A stretch of 40,247 bases of DNA from Opitutia bacterium (GTDB lineage Bacteria; Verrucomicrobiota; Verrucomicrobiae; Opitutales; UBA953), in NCBI GenBank assembly GCA_004558035.1, contig SFEJ01000020.1, positions 1-40,247 of the forward strand, read 5' to 3'. The notes beneath the pieces were generated by a model. The model was not told the origin of the DNA. It ran no database searches and worked only from the letters and a program-made list of their open reading frames with translations. Both the position numbers and the translations under genes were made by a program. Below, piece by piece: positions 25,639 through 33,299 of this stretch (its first letter is position 1; each line of letters opens with the position of its first letter).

Positions 25639-28029
25639 ATGACGGCTTACGAAAACGATTTTTCCCGAGACGAAAACGACGCGGCGCGCGTTCCCGCCGC
25701 TTCCGCGGACGCACGGAGCGCTTGGCTGCTCGGCGTCTGCGGCATGGGCGTCGGCCCGCTCGCGATCTACATGCGCGGCGAGGGCTGGGACGTCTCCGGC
25801 TGGGACGACGCGGCGGATTCGCCGATGCGCGCGTTTCTCGTCCGCGCGGGCGTGCGCTTCGTCGAGCGTCTGCCCGCGGGAACGGCGGTCGTCGGGCGTT
25901 CCAGCGCCGTGAAGCCGGGCAATCCGCATTACGAAGAGGCGGTGAAGAACGGCTGCCGCCTGCTGCGCCGCGGGGAGCTGCTCGCCGAACGCGCCGCGGC
26001 CAAAAAGCTGATCGCCGTCTGCGGCAGCCACGGCAAGACGACGACGAGCGGCATGCTCGCGCAGACGCTCGCCGCGGCGGGAACGGACGCGGGCTACGTG
26101 CTCGGCGGGCTTTACCGCGACGCGGAAATGCCGCCCGCGCGCTGCTCGACGGCGAGCGACTGGCTCGTCGCCGAAGTGGACGAAAGCGACGGCACGATCC
26201 GGCATTTTTCGCCGGAAATCACCGTCGCCGTCAATCTCGACTGGGACCACCCCGACTACTACAAGACCGAGGCGGATCTGGAGCGCACGTTCCGCGAGCT
26301 CTTCGAGCGCACGCGCCGCGCCGTGTTCGTTCCCGCGGGCAACGCGCGGCTGGAACGCCTCGCGCGCGGGCTGCGCGTTCCCGTGTTCACGGTCGGCGAC
26401 GGCGGCGACTACGCCTTCCGCGTCGTGCGCGCGGGCGCGGCGGAGACGCGGGTCGAGCTCGGCGGCGCGTTCCCGCACGGGCCGCTCGTCCTGCCGGTCG
26501 CGGGCACGTTCAACACGCAGAACGCAATGCTCGCGCTCGCGGCGACGGCGTTCGTCTGCGGCGGGAAAATCGGCGTCGCCCCGCTCGGAAAATTTCCCGG
26601 AATGCGCCGCCGCCAGGACCGCCTCTACGCGGGCGAGCGGCTCAGCGTGTTCGCGGACTACGCGCACCATCCGACGGAGATCGCGGCGCTGCTCCGCCTG
26701 CTGCGCGAGACGCACCTGAGGCGCCTCGTCGTCGTCTTTCAGCCGCATCGGCACTCGCGCACACGGCAGTACGCGGCGGCGTTCGCGGAGGCGCTTTCGC
26801 TCGCCGACGAGGCGATGATTCTGCCCGTTTACGCCGCGGGCGAGGCGAAGATTTCCGGCGGCGAAAGCGAGGACATCCTCGCCGCCGTCGCCGCGGGAAC
26901 GCGCCCGCTCCGCGTCTGCGCGGACGCCGAGGAAGCCCTCGCGCGGCTCCGCGAGATCGCCGAGGAGATTTTTTCCGGCGCGGGCGAGGAGACCGTCGTC
27001 GCCTTCGTCGGCGCGGGCGACATCGACCGCATCGCCGCCGCGCCGTTCGCGCGCGAACTCTGGCTGCGCGAAGCGGGGCGCCCGCGCGGGAACGCCGAGG
27101 ATTTCGGGACGCGCATGGCGCGCCTGCTCCCGCCGAAGACGGTTTTCCGCGCCGACGAAAATCTCGGCGCGCGCACGACGCTCGGCGTCGGCGGGAACGC
27201 CGCGTGGTACGCCGAGCCGGAAGACGCGAACGCCCTGCTCGTGCTGCTGCGCGGCGCGCGCGTTTACGGGCTGCCGACGTTCGTGCTCGGCCGCGGCTCG
27301 AACCTGCTCGTCTCCGACGCGGGCTTTCCGGGGCTGGTCGTCCGCCTCGCGGGCGAAGGCTGGGCGCGCGTCCGGCGGGAACGCGACGCCGCCGACGGCG
27401 CGGCGACGCTGGACGTCGGCGCGGGCGCGAAGCTGAAGGAGCTCTGCGCCTTCGCCGCGCGCGAAGGGCTGAGCGGCTTCGAATTTCTCGACGGCATTCC
27501 GGGCACGCTCGGCGGCGCGCTGCGCATGAACGCGGGCGCGCACGGCGCTTCCGTCTTCGACCGCGTCGTCTCCGTCGAATGGCTCACGCCCGAAGGCGTC
27601 CGCCGCGAAGCTCCGCGGGAAAGCCTGAATCCGCGTTACCGCGACTGCCCCGAGCTGCACGGCGCGATCGTGCTCGGGGCGCGTCTGCGCGCGGCAGGAA
27701 CGCGCCCGAGCGAGGCGATTTTCGCGGAAATGCGGCGGCTCGCGGAAATCCGCCGCGCGTCCCAGCCGCGGGAACGCTCCGCGGGCTGCACGTTCAAAAA
27801 TCCGCCCGGCGAAAGCGCGGGCAGGCTCATCGACTCGCTCGGGCTGAAGGGCTCGCGCGTCGGCGGCGCCGTCGTCTCCGCCGCGCACGCGAACTTCATC
27901 ACGACGGACGCGGGCGCGACGGCGGCGGACGTGGAGGCGCTCGTGCGGCGCGTGCGCGGCGTCGTCGAGGCGGAAACGGGCGTCCGCCTCGACCCGGAAA
28001 TCATCCTTCTCGGCGGCTCGTGGGAATAG
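25639..28029 (+). CDS. MurC-MurB fusion: UDP-N-acetylmuramate ligase plus UDP-N-acetylenolpyruvoylglucosamine reductase
   Basis: One 796-residue chain joins two peptidoglycan-precursor enzymes. Residues about 25-460 are a Mur ligase: LLGVCGMGVGPLAIYM replaces the usual GxGG.GM start, the ATP loop GSHGKTTT is at 129-136, and DWDHPDYYKT and FADYAHHPTEI follow. The N-terminal motif is closer to an Mpl/MurC mixture, so an Mpl-like specificity is the alternative. Residues about 490-796 are MurB: LGVGGNAAWYAEP and VLGRGSNLLVSD (FAD site), FLDGIPGTLGGALRMNAGA and AGCTFKNP, with Cys717 at the usual catalytic Ser/Cys site and Glu787 near the C-terminus. MurB makes UDP-MurNAc, which MurC then extends, so fusion places consecutive steps together. 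Further in-frame starts exist at 25621 (ATG) and 25594 (GTG). Confidence 0.93.
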   Translation: MTAYENDFSRDENDAARVPAASADARSAWLLGVCGMGVGPLAIYMRGEGWDVSGWDDAADSPMRAFLVRAGVRFVERLPAGTAVVGRSSAVKPGNPHYEEAVKNGCRLLRRGELLAERAAAKKLIAVCGSHGKTTTSGMLAQTLAAAGTDAGYVLGGLYRDAEMPPARCSTASDWLVAEVDESDGTIRHFSPEITVAVNLDWDHPDYYKTEADLERTFRELFERTRRAVFVPAGNARLERLARGLRVPVFTVGDGGDYAFRVVRAGAAETRVELGGAFPHGPLVLPVAGTFNTQNAMLALAATAFVCGGKIGVAPLGKFPGMRRRQDRLYAGERLSVFADYAHHPTEIAALLRLLRETHLRRLVVVFQPHRHSRTRQYAAAFAEALSLADEAMILPVYAAGEAKISGGESEDILAAVAAGTRPLRVCADAEEALARLREIAEEIFSGAGEETVVAFVGAGDIDRIAAAPFARELWLREAGRPRGNAEDFGTRMARLLPPKTVFRADENLGARTTLGVGGNAAWYAEPEDANALLVLLRGARVYGLPTFVLGRGSNLLVSDAGFPGLVVRLAGEGWARVRRERDAADGAATLDVGAGAKLKELCAFAAREGLSGFEFLDGIPGTLGGALRMNAGAHGASVFDRVVSVEWLTPEGVRREAPRESLNPRYRDCPELHGAIVLGARLRAAGTRPSEAIFAEMRRLAEIRRASQPRERSAGCTFKNPPGESAGRLIDSLGLKGSRVGGAVVSAAHANFITTDAGATAADVEALVRRVRGVVEAETGVRLDPEIILLGGSWE

Positions 28030-28090
28030 CGCGCGGGAACGCCCGCCGCCCGTTTCATCGGCGTCGCGCGCGGGAACGCCTCTTTAAGCT

Positions 28091-28118
28091 TTAAGCTCCG
28101 GGCGTTAAGCCTTATCTT
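28091..28118 (+). promoter_or_regulatory. putative promoter of prmB
   Basis: TTAAGC (28091-28096), 16 bases, TATCTT (28113-28118), with the ATG at 28127 only eight bases on, suggesting a leaderless or very short-leader transcript. The surrounding 'ctttaagctttaagc' text recurs in the intergenic repeats near 36600 and 39810. Confidence 0.35.
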
Positions 28119-28126
28119 TCCCCGCC

Positions 28127-29089
28127 ATGAAAAAATCCGATGCAGACAGGCGAAAGCTCTTCGCGGGAACGGAAAAATTCGAGACGCTCCGCGACTGGAC
28201 GCGCTTCGGCACGTCGCTTTTCCGCCGCGAAAATCTCTTTTTCGGGCAGGGCTGCCCGAGCGCCTACGACGAAGCGCTCTACCTCGTGCAGAGCGCGCTG
28301 CATCTGCCGCTCGACGGACCGGAGACCTTTTTCGACGCGCGCCTCACGCCCGCCGAAACCGAAGCCGTGAAGGACGCGCTGTTCCGCCGCGCCGTCGAGC
28401 GCGTTCCCGCCGCCTACATCACGCGCGAGGCGTGGCTCGGCGACCTGCGTTTCTACGTGGACGAACGCGTCATCATCCCGCGCTCGTATTTCGCGGAGAT
28501 CATCCCCGAACAGCTCCCGCAGTGGATCGCGGACGTCGACGCCGTCGAGCGCGTCGCGGACGTCTGCACCGGCGGCGGCTCGCTCGCGGTCCTGCTCGCG
28601 CGCGCGTTCCCGAACGCCCGCGTGGACGCGTGCGACATTTCCGACGCCGCGCTCGAAGTCGCCGCGAAGAACGTTGCCGACTACGGGCTCGACGGGCGCG
28701 TCTCGCTCTTCCGCTCCGACGTGCTCGCCGACGTTCCCGCGGAAAAAGACGCCTACGACGTCATCATATCCAATCCGCCCTACGAGCCCGAGGCGCTCCG
28801 CGAGACGCTTCCGGAGGAATTCCGCCGCGAGCCCGACGGCGCGCTCTTTTCGGGCGCGGACGGCATGGACGTCATCCGCAGGCTGCTGCCGCAGGCGGCG
28901 GAAAAGCTCAAACCCTCAGGGCTGCTTCTCATCGAAGTCGGCGGCCTGCAGGACGCGCTCGAAGCCGCGTTCCCGCAGATCGAATTCAACTGGCTCGCGA
29001 CCGAAGACGCGTCGGACTGCGTCTGCCTCATTCACGCCTCGTCGCTGAAAAAAGCCTTCGCGAAAAAACGCGGACGCGCCGCCCGATGA
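28127..29089 (+). CDS. prmB: ribosomal protein L3 N(5)-glutamine methyltransferase (PrmB-like)
   Basis: The 320-residue protein matches PrmB along its whole length. It has a helical N-terminal domain (RDWTRFGTSLFRRENLFFGQG, DEALYLVQSALHLPLDGPE), then REAWLGDLRFYVDERVIIPRS. The Rossmann SAM site follows with DVCTGGGSLAVLLARAFP and ACDISDAAL, and the catalytic NPPY lies at 216-219. It methylates the side-chain amide of a glutamine, in Escherichia coli that of ribosomal protein L3. The YVDERVIIPRS and helical segments favour PrmB over the release-factor enzyme PrmC. Its stop overlaps the start of the next gene (ATGA), so the two are translationally coupled. Confidence 0.9.
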   Translation: MKKSDADRRKLFAGTEKFETLRDWTRFGTSLFRRENLFFGQGCPSAYDEALYLVQSALHLPLDGPETFFDARLTPAETEAVKDALFRRAVERVPAAYITREAWLGDLRFYVDERVIIPRSYFAEIIPEQLPQWIADVDAVERVADVCTGGGSLAVLLARAFPNARVDACDISDAALEVAAKNVADYGLDGRVSLFRSDVLADVPAEKDAYDVIISNPPYEPEALRETLPEEFRREPDGALFSGADGMDVIRRLLPQAAEKLKPSGLLLIEVGGLQDALEAAFPQIEFNWLATEDASDCVCLIHASSLKKAFAKKRGRAAR

Positions 29090-29865
29090 AATTCCGATTT
29101 CAGATTCTCGGCTCGAGCAGCGGCGGCAACTGCGCCGTGATTTCGAGCGATTCCGCGACCGTGCTCGTCGACGCCGGATTCTCCGGCAGGAAAATCCGGG
29201 ACGGGCTCAAGACGCTCGGGCTTTCGCTCGACCGCGTGGACGCCGTCTTCTTCACGCACGAGCACTCGGACCACACCGCGGGCGTTCCCGGCATTTCCGC
29301 GACGGACGGCCTGCGCTTCTTCGCCAACCGCGGCACCGCGCGCGAAATCGAGCGCCGCTACAAACGCGCGCTCCCGTGGAATTTCTTCGATTCCGGCGAC
29401 TCCTTCGAGTTCCGCGACCTGCGCGTGACGACCTTCGCGATCCCGCACGATTCGCAGGACGCCGTCGGCTACGCGTTCGAGTTCGGCGGCGAAAAGCTCG
29501 TCTGGCTCACCGACTGCGGGAAGATCACGAATCTCGTGCGCGCGAAGCTCGCGGACGCGGACGCGCTCGCCATCGAGTCCAACTACGACCCGGAGCTGCT
29601 GAACCGCTCCGACCGCCCGGAAGAGCTGAAGAACCGCATCCGCGGCACGCACGGGCACCTCTCCAACGGCCAGTGCGCGGAATTTCTCGCGGAACACGAC
29701 TGCGCGCGCCTGCGGCACGTCTTTTTCGCGCACGTGAGCCGCGAATGCAACGCGCTCGACCGCATCGCGGGCACGTCGCTCGCCGCCGTCGCCGGCCGCT
29801 GCGGGAACGCCGCCGTCGTGGACCCGAGCGCCTTCCTCCCGCCCGCCGCCGGCTTCGGCTTCTGA
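29086..29865 (+). CDS. metallo-beta-lactamase-fold hydrolase (YycJ/WalJ-like)
   Basis: The 259-residue protein opens with FQILGSSSGGNCAVIS and has the metal motif THEHSDH, with His58, His60, Asp62 and His63. A second histidine (AIPHDSQDAVGY), the aspartate strand LVWLTDCG, then NYDPELL and RGTHGHLSN follow. This order matches the YycJ/WalJ subgroup, putative DNA- or RNA-end-processing exonucleases. The substrate is not shown by the sequence. The start overlaps the prmB stop by four bases. Confidence 0.9.
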   Translation: MKFRFQILGSSSGGNCAVISSDSATVLVDAGFSGRKIRDGLKTLGLSLDRVDAVFFTHEHSDHTAGVPGISATDGLRFFANRGTAREIERRYKRALPWNFFDSGDSFEFRDLRVTTFAIPHDSQDAVGYAFEFGGEKLVWLTDCGKITNLVRAKLADADALAIESNYDPELLNRSDRPEELKNRIRGTHGHLSNGQCAEFLAEHDCARLRHVFFAHVSRECNALDRIAGTSLAAVAGRCGNAAVVDPSAFLPPAAGFGF

Positions 29866-29903
29866 GCGGGCGCGGAATTCGTCCCGTTCCCGCGGATTTC
29901 GGC

Positions 29904-29932
29904 TTGCAAAGCGCGGACGATTTCTCAAACTC
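29904..29932 (+). promoter_or_regulatory. possible promoter of the thioredoxin-like gene
   Basis: TTGCAA (29904-29909), 17 bases, AAACTC (29927-29932), nine bases before the ATG. The -35 fits the TTGC-type seen elsewhere in the window but the -10 is poor. Confidence 0.22.
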
Positions 29933-29941
29933 ATCAACACC

Positions 29942-30532
29942 ATGACAAAACCCCTGATTGTTCTTCTGACTGCCGCGCTCGCGCTGAGCGTCGGCGTTCC
30001 CGCAATCGCGCAGCAGACGCGCGCCGTTCCCGAATCCGCCGCCGAAGCGGCGAGCCCGTGGGAAAAGCTCTTCCCGTCGGGCCTGATCGTCGCGGGCGAA
30101 AAAGCCTCGAAGGCGAACAAGAATCATTTCCGCGAGCTCGAAGACAAGTTCGTCGGCGTCTATTTTTCGGCGAAGTGGTGCGGCTTCTGCCATTACTTCA
30201 CGCCGCAGCTCGCGAAATTCCAGAAGAAGCACAGGGCGCGCTTCGCCGTCGTGTTCTCCAGCTCGGACAAGTCGGAGTCCGCCATGATCGCCTACGCCAA
30301 ACAGTACAAGATGAACAAGCAGAAATGGCTGGCGCTGCCGCTCGGCTCGCGTCCCGCGGTCTCTGGCGGCGGCGGACTGCCGACGCTCATCGTGTTCGCG
30401 CCGGACGGCACCGAGCTCACGCGGCTTTCGGGCGCGTCGGAGGCGATGCGGTCCGGCGACGACGACCCGCGGCTCTTCAAGGATCTCGCGGAAAAAATGT
30501 CCGCCTGGGAAGAGGCGCACGCCGCCGAGTGA
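29942..30532 (+). CDS. exported thioredoxin-like protein
   Basis: The 196-residue protein has a signal peptide (about 1-25, ending VPAIAQQ), then a thioredoxin fold of the nucleoredoxin/TlpA type. The redox motif WCGFC is at 79-83 in VGVYFSAKWCGFCHYFTPQL. A VVFSSSDKSESAMIAYAK segment is typical of tryparedoxin-like proteins, and GLPTLIVFAPDG holds the cis-proline. It should act as a periplasmic disulfide reductase or oxidoreductase. The partner is unknown. It stands 76 bases after the metallo-hydrolase gene and 28 bases before the next gene. Confidence 0.88.
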   Translation: MTKPLIVLLTAALALSVGVPAIAQQTRAVPESAAEAASPWEKLFPSGLIVAGEKASKANKNHFRELEDKFVGVYFSAKWCGFCHYFTPQLAKFQKKHRARFAVVFSSSDKSESAMIAYAKQYKMNKQKWLALPLGSRPAVSGGGGLPTLIVFAPDGTELTRLSGASEAMRSGDDDPRLFKDLAEKMSAWEEAHAAE

Positions 30533-30560
30533 GCGCGGCGACGCGGCGGGAACGCGCGCG

Positions 30561-31901
30561 ATGAAGGACTTTTCAGAGATTTCCGAGGCGCTCGCGGGAA
30601 CGCCGCTCTTTTCCGGGAAGACGTGGCGCGTCGCCGCGGAGCCGTGGCGTTTTTCCGAGGAAGCGGCGCGCGGACTGCGCGAGATCGGCGACGCCTGCGC
30701 GGCGTTTTACCGCGCGCTGGAACGCCTTTATCTCGCGGGCGCGGCGGGGAAAAATCTGCTCCGCAACGGCGAGCTCCGCGCTCCGTGGGCGGCGGAGATT
30801 CTCGACCGCGGAAAGCCGCCGGAGCTCCTCGCGCACGGCCGCGCGCCCGCGCTCGCGGGAACGCTCCCGCCGGTCATCCGCCCCGACCTGCTGGCGACGG
30901 AGACGGGCTTCGCGCTGACGGAGCTCGACAGCGTGCCCGGCGGCGTCGGGCTGACGGCGTTTCTCGCGCGGCTCTACGGCTGCGCCGACGCGATGCCGGA
31001 GCTTTTTCTGAACGCGGTCCGCGGCGGGAACGCGGACGCGCGCGTCGTCGTCGCGGTCTCCGAAGAGGCGGCGACGTACCGTCCGGAATTCGAATGGCTC
31101 GCGGAAACGCTGCGGCGGGAACGCGGCGCGGCGATCGAAGTCTGCGATCCGAACGAGCTCGAAATCTCGGACGCGGGCGTCTTTTTCGCGGGAAAGCGCG
31201 CCGACGTCGTCTATCGCTTCTTCGAGCTTTTCGACCTGGCGAACTTCCGCGGCGCGGCGGCGCTCGCGGCGCAGGCGGAACGCGGGAACGTGCGCGTCGT
31301 GCCGCCGATGCGCGCGTTTCAGGAAGAAAAACTTTCCCTCGCCCTGTTCCGCCACCCGAGCCTGGAACCGTTCTGGCGCGAAGCGCTCGGCGAACGGCAT
31401 TTCGGGACGCTGCGCGGAATCGTTCCCGCGACGTGGATCGTCGAGCCGCTCGGCGAACTGCCCGCGGGCGCGCTGCTGCATGCGCCGCGCCCGATGCGCG
31501 ACTGGCGGGAACTGGCGCGCGCGCCGCGGCGGGAACGCGACTTCGCGCTCAAGGCGAGCGGATTCGCGGAAAACGCCTGGGGCGCGCGCAGCGTGACGGT
31601 CGGGAACGACGCGTCGCAGACCGAATGGGCGGCGGCGGTGGACGAGGCGCTCTCGGCGGGCGCGCGCGGCTCGCTCTACGTGCTCCAGGAATTCCGCAAG
31701 CCGAAGCGCGTGCCCTTCGCGGTCTTCGACGACGCGGGAACGCGCCGCGAAACGCTCGGTCGCGCGCGGATCTGCCCGTATTACTTCGTCGGTCCGGACG
31801 GCTCGACGACGCTCGGCGGCGCGCTCGCGACCGTCTGCCCCGCCGACAAGAAGATCATCCACGGCATGAGCTCCGCCTCGCTCGCGCCGTGCGCGTTCTG
31901 A
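30561..31901 (+). CDS. uncharacterised 446-aa protein, possibly ATP-grasp-like
   Basis: I do not recognise a named family with certainty. Visible features are a hydrophilic N-terminal half, VIRPDLLATETGFALTELDSVPGGVGLTAFL (about 110-145) and RADVVYRFFELFDLANFRGA. A basic C-terminal part has EFRKPKRVPFAVFDD, RARICPYYFVGPDG and KKIIHGMSSA. The ELDSVPGG segment after a 'RPDL' strand recalls circularly permuted ATP-grasp or glutathionylspermidine synthase-like proteins; this is a weak resemblance. No signal peptide or membrane segment. The gene has nine copies of the iterated heptamer in 1.34 kb, the highest density of any gene here, as expected for a protein under loose sequence constraint. It ends about 75 bases before a terminator. 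Confidence 0.7.
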   Translation: MKDFSEISEALAGTPLFSGKTWRVAAEPWRFSEEAARGLREIGDACAAFYRALERLYLAGAAGKNLLRNGELRAPWAAEILDRGKPPELLAHGRAPALAGTLPPVIRPDLLATETGFALTELDSVPGGVGLTAFLARLYGCADAMPELFLNAVRGGNADARVVVAVSEEAATYRPEFEWLAETLRRERGAAIEVCDPNELEISDAGVFFAGKRADVVYRFFELFDLANFRGAAALAAQAERGNVRVVPPMRAFQEEKLSLALFRHPSLEPFWREALGERHFGTLRGIVPATWIVEPLGELPAGALLHAPRPMRDWRELARAPRRERDFALKASGFAENAWGARSVTVGNDASQTEWAAAVDEALSAGARGSLYVLQEFRKPKRVPFAVFDDAGTRRETLGRARICPYYFVGPDGSTTLGGALATVCPADKKIIHGMSSASLAPCAF

Positions 31902-31973
31902 GCGCGCCCGCGTCCCGCGCCCGGAACCGCATGCGGACCGAAGCGCAAAACGTCGTTTTTCGAGAAAATGACG

Positions 31974-32012
31974 ACGGGCGGCCTACCCCTAAGCCGCCCG
32001 CCTTTATTTTCT
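31974..32012 (+). terminator. intrinsic terminator
   Basis: GGGCGGC (31976-31982) pairs with GCCGCCC (31993-31999) around a 10-base loop, followed by a T-rich tract (TTTATTTT). It closes the plus-strand run that ends with the 446-aa protein. Confidence 0.75.
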
Positions 32013-32277
32013 ATATCTCGTTGCTTATTACCCCATCTCTCACTACGTGAGAGAAAAAGTTTTAAAATTATGTGAATGAATAAATCTTTTTTTCGGGAAA
32101 TGCGCAAGCACTTTTTTGAAAAATTTTTAAAATCGCCTTGGAAGCCGCATAAATAAAGGAAACTTTTTTCATCGCAGCCTGAAAATCTTCCGCTTTCTTT
32201 TGGAAAACGGACGCGTTTCCGGAAGAAAAAACGCGTTTTCGGAGGCGTTTCCGAGGAGCGGAACGACGCGCGCGACG
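32013..32277. other. AT-rich intergenic stretch with a perfect small dyad
   Basis: About 265 bases without a gene. Positions 32010-32170 are markedly AT-rich for this genome. A perfect dyad TCTCTCAC (32036-32043) with GTGAGAGA (32047-32054) has a three-base loop and could be an operator. Poly-A/T runs lie at 32087-32170. No tRNA, no exact DnaA box and no credible reading frame are seen. Confidence 0.5.
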
Positions 32278-32326
32278 GCGTTCCCGCGCGCGGCGGTTTT
32301 TCGCGCTTTCATCCGCGGCGCGGGAA
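32278..32326. promoter_or_regulatory. inverted motif pair overlapping the fabZ promoter
   Basis: GCGTTCCCGCGC (32278-32289) and GCGCGGGAACGC (32315-32326) are exact reverse complements, 25 bases apart. The right arm lies in the spacer between a -35-like TTTCAT (32304-32309) and a -10-like TAAGCT (32327-32332). The ATG of fabZ is 13 bases further on. The pairing could influence fabZ transcription or simply be two facing copies of the iterated motif. Confidence 0.45.
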
Positions 32327-32345
32327 CGCTAAGCTCTTGCGCGCT

Positions 32346-32786
32346 ATGACAGAAGAAGTTCTCCAGGCCATTCCTCACCGCCCGCCGTTTTTGTTCATCG
32401 ACAAGGTCGTCGAGACCCGCGCGGACGGCATCACGTGTTCCCGCACGTTCCGCGCGGACGAAAAATTCTACGAAGGGCACTATCCGAACGCGCCGCTCAC
32501 GCCGGGCGTGCTGCTCTGCGAAAGCGTCTTTCAGGCGGCGGCGATCTACCTCGTGAAGAAGGCGCAGGCGAGCGGGGACGCGGATTTCGCGAACCGCACG
32601 CCCGTGCTCTGCCGCATCGAGAACGCGAAGTTCAAGGGCATGGTCTTCCCCGGCGACGAAATCGTCATCGACGTGAAGGACGGCGAAACGCTCGCGGGCT
32701 TCTACTATCTCACGGGAACGGTGCGCAGCGCGGGCAAGGTCGTGCTGCAGATCAAGTTCGCGCTGGCGATGATCGAGAAAAAATGA
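32346..32786 (+). CDS. fabZ: 3-hydroxyacyl-ACP dehydratase, FabZ family
   Basis: FabZ removes water from 3-hydroxyacyl-ACP in fatty acid elongation. The 146-residue hot-dog-fold protein has IPHRPPFLFIDKV and the catalytic helix region GHYPNAPLTPGVLLCESVFQAAA, with His45 and Glu59 matching the family's catalytic pair. NAKFKGMVFPGDEI follows. The ATG at 32346 gives the normal length; one three codons upstream is possible. fabI lies downstream, with a GxxExxY gene between them that looks inserted into what would be a fabZ-fabI unit. Confidence 0.93.
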   Translation: MTEEVLQAIPHRPPFLFIDKVVETRADGITCSRTFRADEKFYEGHYPNAPLTPGVLLCESVFQAAAIYLVKKAQASGDADFANRTPVLCRIENAKFKGMVFPGDEIVIDVKDGETLAGFYYLTGTVRSAGKVVLQIKFALAMIEKK

Positions 32787-32806
32787 CCGCCGATCCGGTG
32801 CGAAAC

Positions 32807-32835
32807 ACCACGGATGAACACCAATGGACACGGAT
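32807..32835. repeat. left terminal inverted repeat of the GxxExxY cassette
   Basis: 29 bases beginning ACCACGGATGAACAC and ending GACACGGAT. It matches the reverse complement of 33242-33270 at 27 of 29 positions. The two mismatches lie at positions 16 and 20 of the repeat and swap C/G symmetrically. It starts 20 bases after the fabZ stop and contains the start codon of the GxxExxY gene. Confidence 0.9.
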
Positions 32836-33234
32836 AACGAAATCGCCGTGCCCGCATCGGGCGAAGGAAAGCTGCTTTTCGGAGAAGAGACGCGCCGCAT
32901 CATCGGCTGCGCGATGTCCGTGCTGAACGAAATCGGACACGGCTTCTGCGAAAAAATCTACGAAAACGCGCTTTGCTGCGAGTTCGCGCTGAACGGCATT
33001 CCGTTCGCGCAGCAGAAGGCGTTTCCGGTCTTTTACAAAAAGCGCATGGTCGGCAAGTTCGTTCCGGATCTGGTCGTTTTCGACAAGATCATCGTCGACG
33101 CGAAATGCGTTTCCGCGTTCTGCGCCGAAGAACGCGCCCAGATTCTGAACTATCTTCGGGCGACGGGACTCCGCGTGGGCATGCTGATCAATTTCAAGAA
33201 TCCCAGGCTTTCCCGGGAACGAATCGTTCTCTAA
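32824..33234 (+). CDS. GxxExxY family protein, PD-(D/E)XK nuclease-like
   Basis: The 136-residue protein carries the naming motif at Gly40, Glu43 and Tyr46 (GFCEKIY) in a helix-rich first half. The second half has the restriction-endonuclease-type core PDLVVFDKIIVDAK, with Pro81-Asp82 and Asp92-x-Lys94 as the presumed metal-binding residues. Pfam places such proteins in the PD-(D/E)XK superfamily (PDDEXK_3); biochemical function is poorly known. Its first codons (Met-Asp-Thr-Asp) are encoded by the left inverted repeat, and the right repeat begins seven bases after its stop. Gene plus repeats form a compact unit of about 464 bases between fabZ and fabI, suggesting arrival as a mobile cassette. 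Confidence 0.92.
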   Translation: MDTDNEIAVPASGEGKLLFGEETRRIIGCAMSVLNEIGHGFCEKIYENALCCEFALNGIPFAQQKAFPVFYKKRMVGKFVPDLVVFDKIIVDAKCVSAFCAEERAQILNYLRATGLRVGMLINFKNPRLSRERIVL

Positions 33235-33241
33235 TGAAGAA

Positions 33242-33270
33242 ATCCGTGTCGATTCGTGTTCATCCGTGGT
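33242..33270. repeat. right terminal inverted repeat of the GxxExxY cassette
   Basis: 29 bases beginning ATCCGTGTC and ending TTCATCCGTGGT, the reverse complement of the left repeat with two mismatches. It lies between the GxxExxY stop and fabI, whose start is 29 bases further on, so it may form part of the fabI leader or supply promoter elements. Confidence 0.9.
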
Positions 33271-33299
33271 TTTAGATTCCAAACGAAAACAAAAAAACG

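Noticed and set aside
32013..32170. AT-rich stretch as a replication origin
   Set aside because: No exact DnaA box (TTATNCACA) on either strand and no dnaA, dnaN or gidA neighbours.
31902..32340. tRNA or other stable RNA gene in the large gaps
   Set aside because: No cloverleaf with a TTCGANNC-type T loop and no recognisable RNase P, tmRNA or SRP RNA core was found by eye; a covariance search was not possible.
33242..33299. Right inverted repeat as the fabI promoter (TAGATT near 33273)
   Set aside because: No -35 lies at an acceptable 16-18-base distance; the best candidate spacing was 14 or 20 bases, so it was not listed as a promoter.
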